A stretch of 64,000 nucleotides of DNA from Sipunculus nudus (lineage: Eukaryota > Annelida > Sipuncula > Golfingiida > Sipunculidae). Location of the stretch: assembly GCA_026874595.1 (NCBI GenBank), contig CM049319.1, positions 6,458,101-6,522,100 on the forward strand, given 5' to 3'. Below are positions 62,569 to 64,000 of this stretch, one piece after another (position 1 is the stretch's first letter; the number at the start of each line of letters is the position of its first letter). The notes below the pieces were generated by a model. The model searched no databases. It was not told where the DNA came from and saw only the letters and a program-made list of their open reading frames with translations. Both the position numbers and the translations under genes were made by a program.

Positions 62569-63969
62569 AACTGTGAACAAAAACGCATAGCTTAATAATA
62601 CGATAAAAGGGAACTTGACGAAAAGATATGAGATAAGTACAATAAGTACGGTTATGCTTCAGCATGTGATTAGATCTCTGTTATATCAGTTCTACTGGAA
62701 AAATATCTATATCTGTTTGATATTTACCTACCTCTGTGTGCTTTCACAAATGGAGACATACACAACATGACAAACACACACAGAAGAATAAAAACACGAC
62801 TTGTTAGAGACAGAAACAAAGACAAACACACACAAACTAAACAATACAGCGTAAAATAAGATAAGCAGTACTGATCACATTATACTTCATACACAATACT
62901 AAACATGTATACCATATGGGAGTTACATGGCATTTTAAGAAAATTGAAACATACTTGTAGACTTTTTATTCAAAATGGAGAAAGGCACATTTATTTCAAA
63001 GAAAGGTCAAGCAAACTAAGAATATTTTCACATCTTCAAGAAAATGTTGTGTAAATCTATTTTAGTTTTCATCAATTTTGTACTACTACTACTGCTTACT
63101 ATTTGATGTTAATCTTTTAACACTTCATTTACAAAAAAAAATGGTCATAATTTTTTAATGTGAAGTGTTGTTTCAATTTTTATTTCTGTTGCAACTTACG
63201 AATAAAGTACATGACAAACACAAAATACTAGTTTTTTTAAGTCTTCACATGGAACTATTAGGTATCTCTCTCCTTATATCCCCCCTAACAAACTAGAAAT
63301 ATCTTGAATCATATTTGCCGTGATCTTTTTTCTAACCAAATATGGTAGTATTTAAGTACAATCTGAGGGACTGATAAAACTTCTGAATCCGTAAAAACTT
63401 TGATATATTTCTAAATTGAATCCTAATCATTGCTGGATGAATTGTCTACATACTAAACTGTGCAAGTCCTCTTCTGAGTAAAAAAAGTTATGTATTTTCT
63501 GGTGTCTTTGTAAATTTGAAAAATCTGGGGGGTTTTAAAACAGGCTTCTTATAGCAAGTATCTTTAGACTTATAATAAGATGTCAAAGAAAAGGTGAACT
63601 GTGACTGTTGCCAAGTTTCTAATACACGTTCCTGAATTCATAAAGAAAGACATATCTCATGCTTAAAGTCAGTATAAGCAAAATAAAGTATACCATGCAT
63701 TGTATTCAGAACTATGTCAAATTGAAACAGCTGACAGTGATAATGACTAAGACAACTATACGTTAGACATCTATGGTACTTACTGGCAACTGTAACGTAC
63801 ATCTTGGGTTAGAGTCCGGCAGCCACAAATTAGTGATACATTAATTCATAACCTGCATCTACTAATGGTAATGACATCTTCACAGAGTATTTCAAATGCA
63901 TACAATTTATATATCAGTTGCACACACTGCATTATCTGCGACAGAAAATACTCTGTTCAAATGATTTAC
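62569..63969. other. Vinculin last intron, right part
   Basis: Intronic, AT-rich, with an AC-rich patch (62760-62840). No vinculin-like exon was found in it. Confidence 0.65.
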
Positions 63970-64000
63970 CTCTGTCTACTGTCATTCCTGTTTGCTTAGT
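63970..64000 (-). CDS. Possible penultimate vinculin exon, cut by window edge
   Basis: On the minus strand the last 31 bases of the window stay open in one frame (TKQTGMTVDR plus one base). They end in a good donor, CAGAG|GTAAATC (GT at 63969-63968). The leftover base G joins the GT of the vinculin terminal exon to make a glycine codon, so the phase fits: [15 protein letters not shown]. The position in the protein would be the linker before the acidic stretch, which varies between species and isoforms. The peptide is not recognisably vinculin, and only the phase and donor support it. Confidence 0.3.

Noticed and set aside
62720-62850. Minus-strand hydrophobic frame ending at CAGAG|GTAGGTAA inside the vinculin intron
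   Set aside because: Phase would fit the terminal exon, but the peptide comes from an AC-rich simple stretch and is not vinculin-like.
1-64000. tRNA, rRNA and CRISPR features
   Set aside because: No T-loop GGTTCRANNCC signatures in cloverleaf context, no rRNA-like blocks, and no spacer-repeat arrays were seen by eye.

Overview
This window is gene-poor animal DNA, AT-rich and full of microsatellites, poly-G/poly-C tracts and decayed transposons, with short intron-separated exons. The one exon I can name is the last coding exon of vinculin (minus strand, 60300-60466). Its sequence is invertebrate-like. Together with the LINE, the interspersed repeats and the poly-G tracts it suggests a lophotrochozoan, most likely a mollusc. 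That taxonomic call is an inference.

Layout. 1-10.2 kb: a LINE scrap, a possible solo LTR, and on the minus strand what looks like the 5' part of an unrecognised gene. Its exons are 10065-10160 (ATG exon), 5679-5774 and, less surely, 3826-4017; all are phase 0 with canonical splice sites. 11.5-11.7 kb holds a CpG- and CRE-containing block that could be its upstream control region. 12.5-13.2 kb is a 161-bp tandem satellite. 16.2-20.3 kb holds dispersed repeats, a signal-peptide-like minus-strand exon (16511-16618) and a 1.6-kb TTAA-flanked inverted-repeat element (17757-19356). 24.7-28.0 kb is a broken non-LTR retrotransposon with endonuclease and reverse-transcriptase remnants. 30-50 kb contains scattered exon-like ORFs on both strands (22209, 30955, 36415, 38289, 40448/40954, 44010, 49479), none of which I can name. 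It also has two minisatellites (34-bp at 35.6-36.0 kb, 27-bp at 47.9-48.1 kb) and a 710-bp long-TIR element with matching 9-bp flanks (37285-37994). 51.6-52.7 kb is a TA-flanked, pogo/mariner-like element sitting in a TA microsatellite. 53.3-54.9 and 61.5-62.6 kb are two copies of one interspersed repeat; the second lies in the vinculin intron. The right edge may touch the penultimate vinculin exon.

No operons, rRNA, tRNA or CRISPR arrays were seen. I found no clear undescribed system. The most original material is the set of non-autonomous elements and the unrecognised multi-exon minus-strand gene. All splice sites and repeat boundaries were read by eye, without alignments, so exon calls other than vinculin are hypotheses.
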